NCBI GenBank assembly: GCA_020635135.1
Contig: JACKAJ010000015.1
Span: 1,240,001 to 1,304,000, forward strand
Direction: 5' to 3'
Source of the DNA: Halobacteriovoraceae bacterium
GTDB taxonomy: Bacteria > Bdellovibrionota > Bacteriovoracia > Bacteriovoracales > Bacteriovoracaceae
Length of the DNA stretch: 64,000 bases
Below, one piece after another: positions 7,835 to 17,500 of the stretch. Below the pieces are notes generated by a model. It had not been told where the DNA came from. It searched no databases and worked only from the letters and a program-made list of their open reading frames with translations. Every line of letters begins with the position of its first letter. Position 1 is the stretch's first letter. The translations under genes were made by a program, and so were the position numbers.

Positions 7835-9422
7835 AGAAAAATTTTCTCTAAAATTCACACCTCTCGGAGGGTTGGGTCAAATCGGCGCCAACATGTCTCT
7901 AATTGAAGGAACTGATGAAGGGATTATTGTCGATACCGGGATTCTCTTTCCTCGCGAAAGAAACTTTGGAATAAGTTATCTCATCTCTGATTTTTATACA
8001 GTCGATAAGAAAAAGTTTAAAGCTCTCATAATCACTCACGCTCACGAAGACCACTTAGGCGCCATTCATAAACTCCTTGAATACCACCCTAGTATTGAGA
8101 TTTGGGCTCCTAAATTTGCAGCTTTTGTTCTCAAAGAAAAACTTCAAGAAACGGGCCAGCACCACAATATTAATATCTACGATCATGGTCACGACTTTGA
8201 ATTTAAGAATTTTACAATAAAAACATTTCAGGTTAATCACTCGACACCACATTCTTTTGGTCTCTATATAAAAACACAAGAAGACTGGGGAGTGTTGTAT
8301 TGCACTGACTTTAAAATTAATCACGATGATTCTTATGAACCTCATTTTAATCTCGAAGAATTAGCAGAGATTATGAAAGCTAAGCCAAAAAACTTAAGCC
8401 TAGTCGACAGTACCAATATTCTACATAAAGAAAAAACTCCTTCTGAAATAGAACTCCTTCACGATATTGAGAAAATCCTTAATCACAAGGGAAGAATTTT
8501 TGTCACTTTATTTCCTTCGAATATTTATCGGTTAACAAGTTTTCTCCAGGTAGCTCAAAAACTTGGAAAGGAATGTTTTTTCTATGGTCGATCGATGCAT
8601 TTTTATATCCGATGCGCATTAGAAACTGAAATATTTCCTTTTTCTCCAGAGATTATCAAAGACGTCAGTGATGGCAATATCGAAACACCGAATACTGTTA
8701 TCTTTGTATCAGGCTGCCAGTGCGATTTCCGATCTTCTCTGCATACAATTGCTCGAGGGCACTCTGCCTATACTCAAATCAAGGGTGGGGATCGTGTAAT
8801 ATTCAGCTCGATTCGTATCCCTGGTAATGAGCAGCAGATTCAACAAGTTCAAAACATGATGACCGAATCGGGTGCCGAAATCATTACTGAGAAAGATTTT
8901 AAAATTCATTGCTCCGGTCACCCCGGGCAAGAGGACTTAAAACTCCTCTATAAATCACTACCCATCACTCACGCTATTCCCATTCATGGAGAATCCCATT
9001 TTTTAAAACGCCACGAAGACTTTATTCATGAAAATTTTCCCAATATAAAAACGAAACTCGCTTATAATAACTACGAGCTGATTCTCAATAATAAAATTCA
9101 CGTTATAAAAAAAGAGGCCAAGGATCTAATCCTCTGTCAGCGAAACCATAACATCATTGATCGCACAGTTATATCAGAAAGAAGAAAAATTGCAGAAAAT
9201 GGTGTTGTTTTTGTTTCCATTCACAAAAAACAAAAAAATGTGCAAATCTACTCACTCGGTGTCCAAATGAGCGAAGACACCCACGATGCTCTTCGAGACG
9301 AAATTTCCCACAAAGCCTTTAAGCAACACAAAGACGATGAGACTATTCGAGTATTTGTTAGAAAGTACTTAGAAGAATATTTAGACTATCGACCTGTTGC
9401 TGTGATTGCAACAGATCGATAA
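7818..9422 (+). CDS. rnj: Ribonuclease J
   Basis: A 534-residue metallo-beta-lactamase/beta-CASP ribonuclease. The N-terminus reads FTPLGGLGQIGANM, the zinc motif HAHEDH is at residues 74-79, and the beta-CASP/C-terminal PIPGNE-type segment appears as RIPGNE. RNase J matures rRNA and degrades mRNA 5' to 3'. I place the start at 7818 because the family N-terminus begins right after it; an open frame extends upstream inside udk, but its residues there match nothing in the family. It is co-directional and overlapping with udk, so probably co-transcribed. Confidence 0.94.
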   Translation: MNNSTEEKFSLKFTPLGGLGQIGANMSLIEGTDEGIIVDTGILFPRERNFGISYLISDFYTVDKKKFKALIITHAHEDHLGAIHKLLEYHPSIEIWAPKFAAFVLKEKLQETGQHHNINIYDHGHDFEFKNFTIKTFQVNHSTPHSFGLYIKTQEDWGVLYCTDFKINHDDSYEPHFNLEELAEIMKAKPKNLSLVDSTNILHKEKTPSEIELLHDIEKILNHKGRIFVTLFPSNIYRLTSFLQVAQKLGKECFFYGRSMHFYIRCALETEIFPFSPEIIKDVSDGNIETPNTVIFVSGCQCDFRSSLHTIARGHSAYTQIKGGDRVIFSSIRIPGNEQQIQQVQNMMTESGAEIITEKDFKIHCSGHPGQEDLKLLYKSLPITHAIPIHGESHFLKRHEDFIHENFPNIKTKLAYNNYELILNNKIHVIKKEAKDLILCQRNHNIIDRTVISERRKIAENGVVFVSIHKKQKNVQIYSLGVQMSEDTHDALRDEISHKAFKQHKDDETIRVFVRKYLEEYLDYRPVAVIATDR

Positions 9423-9433
9423 TCCAAACATCG

Positions 9434-10858
9434 CTATTGAGGAGTATTCGTTGACTCTCCTGAGATTTTCTTAGAATTTCTCATGAAGCTTGGAGAATCA
9501 AATTCATCTTCATTAAAGTTAATAAAACCTAATTTTTCTGCAATTGATTTTGATCTTGAAGAAAGCTCTGAGCCTTCTTGAACCACAGGTGTTTCATTAA
9601 ATTTTGAAATATGCTCTGGTTCATTTCCAGTTGTTTCTTTAGCCTTATTCATTTCATATTCATTGGCAGCAGATTTAAAAGATTGAGCCAAATTTGCAGG
9701 CTGAGCAGGCGCTGGATTATGAGGCTGCGCTTGATTCACATTATGGTTTTCGGCATAAGTTGGAGCTGAGTATCTTTCTTCTTGGTAAGAAGGCTCTGGA
9801 GTTTGAATTTCTTGAGCATAATGAGGAGTTTCTTCCTGAGTGTTACTACTGAAAAGAAATTCTTCGACTGCGCTCACAACTTCTTCGTCTTCATCACCTT
9901 TAAGTCCTGTAGCAATGACCGTAACTTTAACTTCATCATCACTCATATTCTCATCAATAACTGTTCCAAAAATGATTTCTGCATTTTCATCAGCTGCTTC
10001 CATAATTAACGTCATCGCTTCATTGGCTTCATGGGCCGTGAGAGAGCTGTTTCCTGTGATGTTTACAATCAATCCAGTCGCTCCATCTACTGAAACATCT
10101 TCAAGAAGTGGAGAACTTATTGCTTCTGTCGCTGCTTTGATTGCACGATCATTTCCTGAAGAAATTCCAGTTCCCATTAGCGCGAGTCCACGATTGTTCA
10201 TGACTGTTGCAACATCGGCAAAGTCAGCATTGATCAACCCTGTATTATTAATAAGATCTGAAATACCTTTGACCGCATTCAAAAGAACTTCATCAGCTTT
10301 TTTAAATGTATCTACAAGAGATAAACTTTCTCCTGCTAACAAAAGAAGTCTTTGGTTTGGAATAGTGATGAGAGAATCAACATTGTCTTCGAGTTCTTTG
10401 ATTCCCTCTGAAGCTTGTCTCATTCTTTTCTTTCCTTCAAAAGAAAAAGGCTTTGTTATAACACCGACTGTGAGAGCTCCCAATTCACGAGAAAGCTTTG
10501 CGATAATGGGCGCAGCTCCCGTTCCTGTTCCCCCGCCCATTCCGGCAGTGATAAAAACCATATCAGCCCCTTCAATGGCTTGAGATAGCTCTTCATAGTC
10601 TTCAAGCGCTGCTTTTCGACCTATTTCCGGATTGGCACCGGCTCCCAATCCCTTTGTTACTTCTACTCCTAATTGGATTTTTTCGTCTGCAAGGTTCGAT
10701 TGAAGTGCTTGAGCATCAGTATTGGCAACAACATACCGAACACCTTTTAAACCAGATTTAATCATTGTATTGACAGCATTACCTCCACCGCCACCAATTC
10801 CAACAACAATAATTTTGGCTCCTAATTCTTCACTTTTGTTTTCTGCAATCTCAAACAT
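9434..10858 (-). CDS. ftsZ: Cell division GTPase FtsZ
   Basis: A 474-residue tubulin homologue with the GTP-binding loops VGIGGGGGNAVN and GGGTGTGAAP. A ~100-residue Pro/Gln/Asn-rich linker precedes a C-terminal peptide DSPSFMRNSKK, resembling the family's FtsA-binding tail, followed by ten extra residues. The start at 10858 has GGAGG just upstream and matches the family N-terminus; an in-frame upstream extension into ftsA is unlikely. It is the last gene of the dcw cluster and converges on rnj with an 11-base gap and no obvious terminator. Confidence 0.98.
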   Translation of the reverse strand: MFEIAENKSEELGAKIIVVGIGGGGGNAVNTMIKSGLKGVRYVVANTDAQALQSNLADEKIQLGVEVTKGLGAGANPEIGRKAALEDYEELSQAIEGADMVFITAGMGGGTGTGAAPIIAKLSRELGALTVGVITKPFSFEGKKRMRQASEGIKELEDNVDSLITIPNQRLLLLAGESLSLVDTFKKADEVLLNAVKGISDLINNTGLINADFADVATVMNNRGLALMGTGISSGNDRAIKAATEAISSPLLEDVSVDGATGLIVNITGNSSLTAHEANEAMTLIMEAADENAEIIFGTVIDENMSDDEVKVTVIATGLKGDEDEEVVSAVEEFLFSSNTQEETPHYAQEIQTPEPSYQEERYSAPTYAENHNVNQAQPHNPAPAQPANLAQSFKSAANEYEMNKAKETTGNEPEHISKFNETPVVQEGSELSSRSKSIAEKLGFINFNEDEFDSPSFMRNSKKISGESTNTPQ

Positions 10859-10877
10859 ATAAATCCTCCTCAAGCAT

Positions 10878-12137
10878 TCAAAAAATTTCTTTGAACACAC
10901 TTTTAAGCGATTCGCTAAATTTTGATATTATATCTTTTTCTTTAACTCTAGGTTCTTCTTCTGTTATCGTAGATTCTAGGAAGTCGTCATCGAGTGATTC
11001 TAGCAGCAATCCGAGAACTGTTGATAATTTCGGATCTTGCATAACTGTCGTCATTCCACCAAAAGAGACTGGGTACCCCAGTTTAACTGGCTTTTCTAAC
11101 ACATACTCAGCATAAGGTACGAGGTCTTTTATTAAAGCTCCTCCCCCTGTGATAACATAACCTGCATTGAGCTCTCGATCGAGATTATTGGACTCAATAA
11201 TATCTTTGATAACTGCAAGTAATTCATCCGCACGAGAATTTAAAACTTTTGTAATAAATTTTTGCTCTACTTCACGAGGTTTCATTCCTGCAACACCGTG
11301 AACAGTAATGTGTGATGACTTGTTTACATTTTCTGGAATAATGGATCCATGATTAATTTTAATTCTTTCAGCTTCCGTATGGGCAACTTTAAGAGCAACT
11401 GCAAGATCGTTCGTAAAGTGATTCCCTCCCACAGGTATAATTTGAGAATGAATGAGACTTCCCTCTTTCCAAATAGCGAGATCAGTTGTTCCACCACCAA
11501 TATCCACTAGAACAACTCCCAATTCCTTTTCTTCGTTACTGAGAACTGATTTTGACGAGGCAACTGGTTGCAGAATTATTTTTTGTGCTTGAATCCCTGC
11601 TTGATCCACACAGCGAATAAGATTTTGAATTAAAGTCGTTTGTCCTGTTACAACGTGAACATTGACTTCAAGACGAACCCCAAACATTCCAACAGGATCT
11701 TTAATGCCACTGGTATTATCGACACGAAACTCTTGAGGTAAAACATGAAGAATTTCTCTATCGGAAGGAATAACGATGGCCTTTGCTGCATCGATAACTC
11801 TCTCAACATCTTCTTCTGTGACTTCTTTGCTTTTAATCGCCACAACACCAGAACTGTTAAATGAGTAAATGTGATTTCCTGCAATTCCGATTGTCGCATG
11901 ATCGAGATTATTAATTCCCGCCATTAATTTTGCTTCTTCAAGCGAACAACGAATTGATTTCACCGTTTTATCGATGTTGATAACACACCCTTTTTTCAAT
12001 CCATAACTCGGGTGTGAACCAACTCCAAGGATTTCAATTTCCTTGTTGTTGATCAAGCCAATAAGGGTACAAACTTTTGTTGTCCCAACATCGAGTGCCA
12101 CTAAAACATTTGATCTACTTACTTTTTTTTGACTCAT
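10878..12137 (-). CDS. ftsA: Cell division protein FtsA
   Basis: A 419-residue actin-family protein with phosphate loops ALDVGTTKVC and DIGGGTTDLA and adenosine motif TGGGALI. The C-terminus ends in an amphipathic stretch (SLKSVFKEIF), the membrane-targeting helix that anchors FtsZ at mid-cell. It lies between the ftsQ candidate and ftsZ in canonical order; the ftsZ start is 20 bp downstream. Confidence 0.97.
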   Translation of the reverse strand: MSQKKVSRSNVLVALDVGTTKVCTLIGLINNKEIEILGVGSHPSYGLKKGCVINIDKTVKSIRCSLEEAKLMAGINNLDHATIGIAGNHIYSFNSSGVVAIKSKEVTEEDVERVIDAAKAIVIPSDREILHVLPQEFRVDNTSGIKDPVGMFGVRLEVNVHVVTGQTTLIQNLIRCVDQAGIQAQKIILQPVASSKSVLSNEEKELGVVLVDIGGGTTDLAIWKEGSLIHSQIIPVGGNHFTNDLAVALKVAHTEAERIKINHGSIIPENVNKSSHITVHGVAGMKPREVEQKFITKVLNSRADELLAVIKDIIESNNLDRELNAGYVITGGGALIKDLVPYAEYVLEKPVKLGYPVSFGGMTTVMQDPKLSTVLGLLLESLDDDFLESTITEEEPRVKEKDIISKFSESLKSVFKEIF

Positions 12138-12225
12138 GAGATTCCCTTCTCACACAATTTTTTGAAGCTCAGACTCCTTCTGTTCATGCTCAGGCGTAGA
12201 ATTTAATCTATCCTTATTTTTAATG

Positions 12226-12987
12226 CTATAAATTATGAGAAAACTTGACAACAACTTTCTTGGAACTTGTGAATTTTACAATGGAGGGGTATTTATTCTT
12301 TTTAGAGAAATAGTCGATTGTTTTTATAAGTTTTGTAGTTTTTTGATTCCATTCATTTTTTCCGAGAAAAACACTTATTGTATTGTTTTCCTCGGATATT
12401 ATAACTGTTAAATTGTTTTTTTTATCAATCATAACTTCTGAAATTTTCTTCAGGAAACTGGTTTTAACTTCCTGAAGATAACGAGAAATATCAATAAAAA
12501 TATCTTCACTTATCGCTTTTTCAGGTACAGCAAAAAACGGAAGACTTCCTTCTAACTTCTTTTCTTTTCTTAAAATGACATCGTAGTATGGATCAAAGAC
12601 TTTCCCACCTTCAACCAATATCGCGGTGTAAAGTTCACTGCCGTCATTCTTATAAACTTGAACTTTTGCAAGAGGTTTTGGGCAATCAAACTGAAACTCT
12701 AATTGCTTTTTGATGGGGTTGTAGTTAATTCGATATTCGGATAAAAAATATTTTTCTTTTAAGTTTTCTTTAACAATTTTGTTCTTTAAATGTTTCAGCG
12801 AATTCTTTTTTTCAAATGTCTTAATTAAGAGAAGAGTCAGTTCTCCCGTGAGCTTACTGGAGCAACTTCCAAAGGAAGTTTTATAGCGAGGAGAGGGATT
12901 GGCATTAATCGCCGCCATTGATGCCGCGCAAAACACGCTCGCCATCAACCCCGCAATCAATTTATGTTTTAATCTCATGCTTCCCAT
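12226..12987 (-). CDS. ftsQ: Candidate FtsQ/DivIB-like division protein
   Basis: A 253-residue protein with a single N-terminal hydrophobic segment (HKLIAGLMASVFCAASMAA) and a hydrophilic, presumably periplasmic, remainder. Position (murB-X-ftsA) and topology are those of FtsQ, the bitopic scaffold of the divisome, but I see no clear POTRA motif, so sequence support is weak and rests on synteny. It overlaps murB by 26 bases; the internal ATG at 12978 is an equally possible start. Confidence 0.6.
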   Translation of the reverse strand: MGSMRLKHKLIAGLMASVFCAASMAAINANPSPRYKTSFGSCSSKLTGELTLLLIKTFEKKNSLKHLKNKIVKENLKEKYFLSEYRINYNPIKKQLEFQFDCPKPLAKVQVYKNDGSELYTAILVEGGKVFDPYYDVILRKEKKLEGSLPFFAVPEKAISEDIFIDISRYLQEVKTSFLKKISEVMIDKKNNLTVIISEENNTISVFLGKNEWNQKTTKLIKTIDYFSKKNKYPSIVKFTSSKKVVVKFSHNL

Positions 12988-13876
12988 TATAATCGTATTT
13001 TACTTCGCATTCAATTTTTCTGCCCGAGTAAATTTCAACTAAAAATTTGATATTTTGAACTAACTGATCAAAATCCTCCAAAGTAGCCTTACCTCTGTTT
13101 TCAATGAAATTTGCATGAATCTCACTCACAACCAAGCCGTGATATTCATATCCTTTAAGCCCGAGTAGTTCAATGAGCTCACCGGCGCCAACATCTTTGA
13201 AATTCTTAAAGACACAACCACAATTTTTACTTTTAAGTGGCTGTGTTTCTTTTCGATATTTCATGTATTTTTCAATAAGACTTGGAATTTTTTTGTCAAT
13301 TCCCTTATGCTCTAAGTTGGCACCAACAATAATCTCGCCCCGACTTACAAAATTATTACCACGGTAATAAAACATATCGAGATCTTTATTTATGGTTCTG
13401 ATCTCACCATCAACACCCATAACTTCAACAGATTGAACGATGTCTCCAATTTCACCAAATTTAGTTCCAGCATTCATGTAGATTGCCCCACCAAGTGTTG
13501 CCGGAATCCCTGTAAATACCTCCCACCCCATCAATCCAAATTTTACAGCGTGAGCTGTAAGTTTGTTTAAAGGAACGGATGCTGGAAGTTGATAGCTCTC
13601 GTGAATTTCTTCAAAAATCTTTTCATCCCAAGGAAGATCCAATTTAAGATAAATCATCTCATTGGCATTTTTTCCTATTAATTGATTGGCGCCCCAACCG
13701 AGAATTTCATAATGAATACTATTTTCATTCAAATAAACGACAACATTTTTTAAGGCTTTCAAGTCATGAACGACAAGAAGATTTCCTGTGGACTTCAACC
13801 GCATTGTTGTATAGCTACTAAGATCTATTTCAGGGTGAAATTCACAGCCTTTGAGAATATTATTCGGCAGTTTCAT
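12962..13876 (-). CDS. murB: UDP-N-acetylenolpyruvoylglucosamine reductase
   Basis: A 304-residue FAD enzyme with GIPATLGGAIYMNAG and a NADPH/substrate region around YRKETQPL. It reduces the enolpyruvyl group to give UDP-MurNAc. The catalytic proton donor is usually Ser in GSxFKNP; here the segment reads CGCVFKN, so Cys221 replaces it, a substitution I believe also occurs in other bacterial MurBs. The start overlaps the end of ftsW by 17 bases; the murG and murC genes normally found between them are absent. Confidence 0.94.
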   Translation of the reverse strand: MKLPNNILKGCEFHPEIDLSSYTTMRLKSTGNLLVVHDLKALKNVVVYLNENSIHYEILGWGANQLIGKNANEMIYLKLDLPWDEKIFEEIHESYQLPASVPLNKLTAHAVKFGLMGWEVFTGIPATLGGAIYMNAGTKFGEIGDIVQSVEVMGVDGEIRTINKDLDMFYYRGNNFVSRGEIIVGANLEHKGIDKKIPSLIEKYMKYRKETQPLKSKNCGCVFKNFKDVGAGELIELLGLKGYEYHGLVVSEIHANFIENRGKATLEDFDQLVQNIKFLVEIYSGRKIECEVKYDYNGKHEIKT

Positions 13877-14981
13877 AGTTACTTTCTTGGTTCTTCTTCG
13901 TCAAAATTGAGAAAAACAAACCTAGTAAAATTGCATTCGCCAGTAAAGACGATCCGCCGTAACTGATAAAAGGAAGGTTAAGACCCTTTGTAGGAAGAAG
14001 TCCTAAAACAACTCCCATATTCAAAATTGCTTGAAGCACAATCGTAAAAATCGCCGCCACTGCAAACAAAGATTTAGTTTTGTTTTCAACAGTTAGGGCT
14101 AAACGAAACCCAAGATAGAGAAATGATCCAAACAAAAGTATTATTAGAAACAGTCCTATAAGACCCATTTCTTCGCCCATAACACTAAAAATGAAATCAT
14201 TATGAGCTTCTGGAAGATAAAAGAGCTTTTCCTTACTGTTTCCTATCCCAGAACCGATGAGACCACCTTGAGCAAAGGCCAGAAATGATTGAATTATCTG
14301 AAAACCACTATTTTGAGGGTCTTCCCAAGGATTCATAAAAACGAGAAGTCTTCTGACTCGGTAAGGTGCAATCAAGGCTGTCGATACGACCAATAAAAGC
14401 CCCGCCGATACAATTGAATAAAACCATTTTCTAGGAAAGCTACTTAAAAAACAGACAAACAGTAAGTTAACGAGACAAATAACAAACATTCCAAAATCAG
14501 GCTGGATTATTAAAAAAAACAATGGACCCGTTAAAATGAAAAAATAAATTATTTTTTGTCGATTGGTCCAAAACTTAAAGTGATGAAAAAAATAAACGGA
14601 GCTCAAGAGCACCGAATATTTTGCGAACTCTCCAGGCTGCAGGTTCATAAACCCTAAGTGAAGCCAGCGCGCCGATCCCTTTGAAGAAAACCCAATGCTC
14701 GGAATCAGGGTCAAAACAATGAGAAGCGTACACAGAAAGTTTATTTTTAAGCTGTGTTTATACCAAAAAGAAAACTTGGTTTTTGCTAATAGAAAACAAA
14801 AGCCAATACTCACTAAAACATATGTTAATTGTCTTAAAAAGAAGTACGCAGAGTTACCAAACTCTTCTTTTGCAAACATGTAGCTTGCAGAATAGATAAA
14901 AATTAAACCCGTAATACACAATAAAGCCGCATTAACTATAAACAAGTTTAGGGTTTTTGAAGAAACGTCTTTAATCTCCAT
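13860..14981 (-). CDS. ftsW: Lipid II polymerase FtsW
   Basis: A 373-residue SEDS-family protein with about ten membrane segments. Conserved family features include WLHLGFMNLQPGEFAK and the C-terminal LPFISYGGSSL. It polymerises septal peptidoglycan glycan strands together with FtsI. It lies six bases after murD and overlaps murB, so the three genes are probably translated from one mRNA. Confidence 0.96.
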   Translation of the reverse strand: MEIKDVSSKTLNLFIVNAALLCITGLIFIYSASYMFAKEEFGNSAYFFLRQLTYVLVSIGFCFLLAKTKFSFWYKHSLKINFLCTLLIVLTLIPSIGFSSKGSARWLHLGFMNLQPGEFAKYSVLLSSVYFFHHFKFWTNRQKIIYFFILTGPLFFLIIQPDFGMFVICLVNLLFVCFLSSFPRKWFYSIVSAGLLLVVSTALIAPYRVRRLLVFMNPWEDPQNSGFQIIQSFLAFAQGGLIGSGIGNSKEKLFYLPEAHNDFIFSVMGEEMGLIGLFLIILLFGSFLYLGFRLALTVENKTKSLFAVAAIFTIVLQAILNMGVVLGLLPTKGLNLPFISYGGSSLLANAILLGLFFSILTKKNQESNYETAE

Positions 14982-14986
14982 GACAT

Positions 14987-16378
14987 TTAAAGTTGATAGA
15001 TCAACTTTTTGAAATAATTTCCTTTTTCTACATAGTCTCTAAAAACGTCCGTCGATTCATTCCCGGGACATAAGACAATTGTATCACCAGTTCGAGATTT
15101 TTGGTATGCCAAGAGAATTGACTCGTCAAATGAACCCACTAAAAACGTTGGTGCTTCATCTCCCATTGCTCTGTTCATAGCCTCTTTGCATTCTCCAACG
15201 AGAACCATAATTCGAACTTTATCCCTAAGGATGGGAGCATAGCCTTCATAGTCTTGCTCTGAGTCTTTTCCTCCTGCAATCAAAATAATTGGTGTTTTGA
15301 AAGCTTCGAGGGTCTTTTTGAGGTCTCTCATTGTTTCTGACTTTGCATCGTTATAAAACTTTACGCCGTTTTTTTCGATAACAAATTCTAGGCGATGAGG
15401 AATACCTGGAAATTTATAAATGCATTCTTGAATAGATTCATCAGATACTTTTAAAGCTTTGCACGCAGTAATGGCGGCCATGAGATTTTCTCTATTATTG
15501 GTTCCAACAATTCTCATCTGATTTACTCTATATTCCGAGTGATAGTGGATGTTTGAATGAATTCTTTTGTCGTGAAAATGAGTCCCTTGGACTTCATTCA
15601 TCACACCAAGTCTTACGAAAGATCTTCGTGAATACCAAAAAGTTTGGGTGTGAATATCTCGAAGAGCTGCTTGAGCAGATAATTTATCGAAGTTAAGTAC
15701 TAAATATCCCTCTGGCTTAAGTAACTTTCCAACAGACAAGCACGTTTCTAAGTATTCACTTACCGAACGGAACATCGGAGGAATTTTTATTTCATCGAGG
15801 TTAGGATAAATAACCATCATCGGTTTGAAATAATCCAAACTTTTAATTTGTTGGGGAGAGACTTCAACAATAACGTAATCGATTTCTTCTTTATCAGGAA
15901 GTAAATGAAAATTGATAAAAGGCTCTTCTTTCATTCCACCAACAAAGACCTTTTTCTTCTCTAGTCTCAAAGTATAAGCAATCATGTGGGCAATAGTTGT
16001 TCTGCCATAGCTTCCACAGACAGCGATAATAGGTTTGTCACAATATCGAGCAGCAAATGTAAATTCACTATAAACTTCTTTGCCGTGCTCTCTGGCCAAT
16101 TCAATTTGTGGCAAACTTGGATCGACCGATGAACTATAAATGACAAGATCAGCATCGAGAAAATCTTCATCTCGGTGTTCACCGAGGACAAGTTCTGGAG
16201 CTGGCTTTATTTTCTTAACTCTTTTAACAGGTTTGTTGAGATCAAAAATAGGTTTAATATCTGTAATCTTGATTGAACAATCGAGTTGATTAAAAAAATT
16301 GATAAGAACAAATCCCGTTTTCCCCAAACCAACAATTAAAACTTTTTTACCTCTATATTGTTCCATCGTTTCCATCAA
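14987..16378 (-). CDS. murD: Divergent MurD (UDP-MurNAc-L-Ala:D-Glu ligase homologue)
   Basis: A 463-residue Mur-ligase-fold protein between mraY and ftsW, the usual murD position, with an N-terminal Rossmann motif (VGLGKTG). Key residues differ from active MurD: the ATP loop reads GSYGRTT at residues 122-128, with Arg126 where the invariant GKT/S lysine should be; the DHLDRH-type motif is absent after NLDEIK; and NDSKATN reads NDAKSET. The C-terminal ligase domain is otherwise recognisable (AGGKDSEQDYEGYAP). It may be inactive, altered in substrate, or regulatory. MurE and MurF in the same cluster keep their motifs. Confidence 0.85.
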   Translation of the reverse strand: MMETMEQYRGKKVLIVGLGKTGFVLINFFNQLDCSIKITDIKPIFDLNKPVKRVKKIKPAPELVLGEHRDEDFLDADLVIYSSSVDPSLPQIELAREHGKEVYSEFTFAARYCDKPIIAVCGSYGRTTIAHMIAYTLRLEKKKVFVGGMKEEPFINFHLLPDKEEIDYVIVEVSPQQIKSLDYFKPMMVIYPNLDEIKIPPMFRSVSEYLETCLSVGKLLKPEGYLVLNFDKLSAQAALRDIHTQTFWYSRRSFVRLGVMNEVQGTHFHDKRIHSNIHYHSEYRVNQMRIVGTNNRENLMAAITACKALKVSDESIQECIYKFPGIPHRLEFVIEKNGVKFYNDAKSETMRDLKKTLEAFKTPIILIAGGKDSEQDYEGYAPILRDKVRIMVLVGECKEAMNRAMGDEAPTFLVGSFDESILLAYQKSRTGDTIVLCPGNESTDVFRDYVEKGNYFKKLIYQL

Positions 16379-16391
16379 TTTTTTTCCTTTC

Positions 16392-17468
16392 TTAGCGTAA
16401 CTTTAAACTTGCAAGTGAAAGCACTGCTAAAACAGCACTTATAATCCAAAATCGCACAATAACTTTTGGCTCTTCCCAACCTTTTAATTCAAAATGGTGA
16501 TGTATGGGCGCCATTTTAAAAACTCTCTTTCCTCTGGTCTTGAAAGAAGCTACTTGGATAATAACCGACAAAGCTTCAATCACAAAAATCCCACCAAATA
16601 TTAAAAGCAAGACTTCATTTTTGCTTATGACTGACATAACGCCTAGTGCCCCGCCAATACTCAAAGAACCTACGTCTCCCATAAATATCTGCGCAGGGTA
16701 GGTGTTATACCATAAAAATCCAAAAGAAGCTCCTATCAAAGCAGCAGAAAAAACCACCAATTCCCCTATGTCCTTGATGTAGGGAATAAAAAGATACTCG
16801 GATAACTCTGCATGACCACCGACATAGCAAAGCACCGAAATTGTCACGAGACTGGTCATGATCGGACCAATTGCTAGGCCATCCAAACCGTCTGTAAGAT
16901 TGACCGCATTAGAGCAACCAACAATGACCAAGCCAGAAAAAATATAGAAAAACCATCCTAAGTCCAGAATTGGATATTTGAGAAAAGGTACATAGAGCTC
17001 GGTCGTAATAATCCCCTTATGTACCAAGAGATAACTAATTATAAATGCCGTTAAAAACTGCCAAACCAATTTTCCTCGAGCAGAAATTCCATTGGTATTT
17101 TTCTTTAGTATTTTTAAGTAATCATCCACAAAACCTAGAAGAAAATAAGATCCCATTACAAATAAAGTACACAAGAGCGGATAAGATAAAAAATTTCCGC
17201 ATACTAATAAAGCTAGCAACATGCTTCCCAGAATTAGAATTCCTCCAAAAGTAGGAGTTCCTCCCTTTTTCTTATGAGACTCTGGCCCCTCTTCTCTAAT
17301 GACTTGGCCAAACTGCTTTTTCCTAATAAAAGCAATAAACTTTTTCCCCCACAGAATGGCAAAAAATGTTCCAAGAACAAAAGCTATAAAAGAACGAGTC
17401 GTGATATAGCGGAAAACATTAAATAATGGGATTTCTTGACTAAAAGGATATAAAAAATGATACAGCAT
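16392..17468 (-). CDS. mraY: Phospho-MurNAc-pentapeptide transferase
   Basis: A 358-residue multi-pass membrane enzyme with the family motifs FVDDYLK, NLTDGLDGLA and the C-terminal MAPIHHHFELKGW. It transfers phospho-MurNAc-pentapeptide to undecaprenyl phosphate to make lipid I at the inner membrane. It sits between murF and murD, 13 bases before the latter. Confidence 0.98.
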   Translation of the reverse strand: MLYHFLYPFSQEIPLFNVFRYITTRSFIAFVLGTFFAILWGKKFIAFIRKKQFGQVIREEGPESHKKKGGTPTFGGILILGSMLLALLVCGNFLSYPLLCTLFVMGSYFLLGFVDDYLKILKKNTNGISARGKLVWQFLTAFIISYLLVHKGIITTELYVPFLKYPILDLGWFFYIFSGLVIVGCSNAVNLTDGLDGLAIGPIMTSLVTISVLCYVGGHAELSEYLFIPYIKDIGELVVFSAALIGASFGFLWYNTYPAQIFMGDVGSLSIGGALGVMSVISKNEVLLLIFGGIFVIEALSVIIQVASFKTRGKRVFKMAPIHHHFELKGWEEPKVIVRFWIISAVLAVLSLASLKLR

Positions 17469-17500
17469 GTCTTAACTCGATAACGTACACTAAGGGTAGA

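Noticed and set aside
9840..10583. 247-codon plus-strand open frame opposite ftsZ
   Set aside because: It lies fully inside ftsZ on the other strand; low-complexity Ser-rich translation is typical of an antisense shadow.
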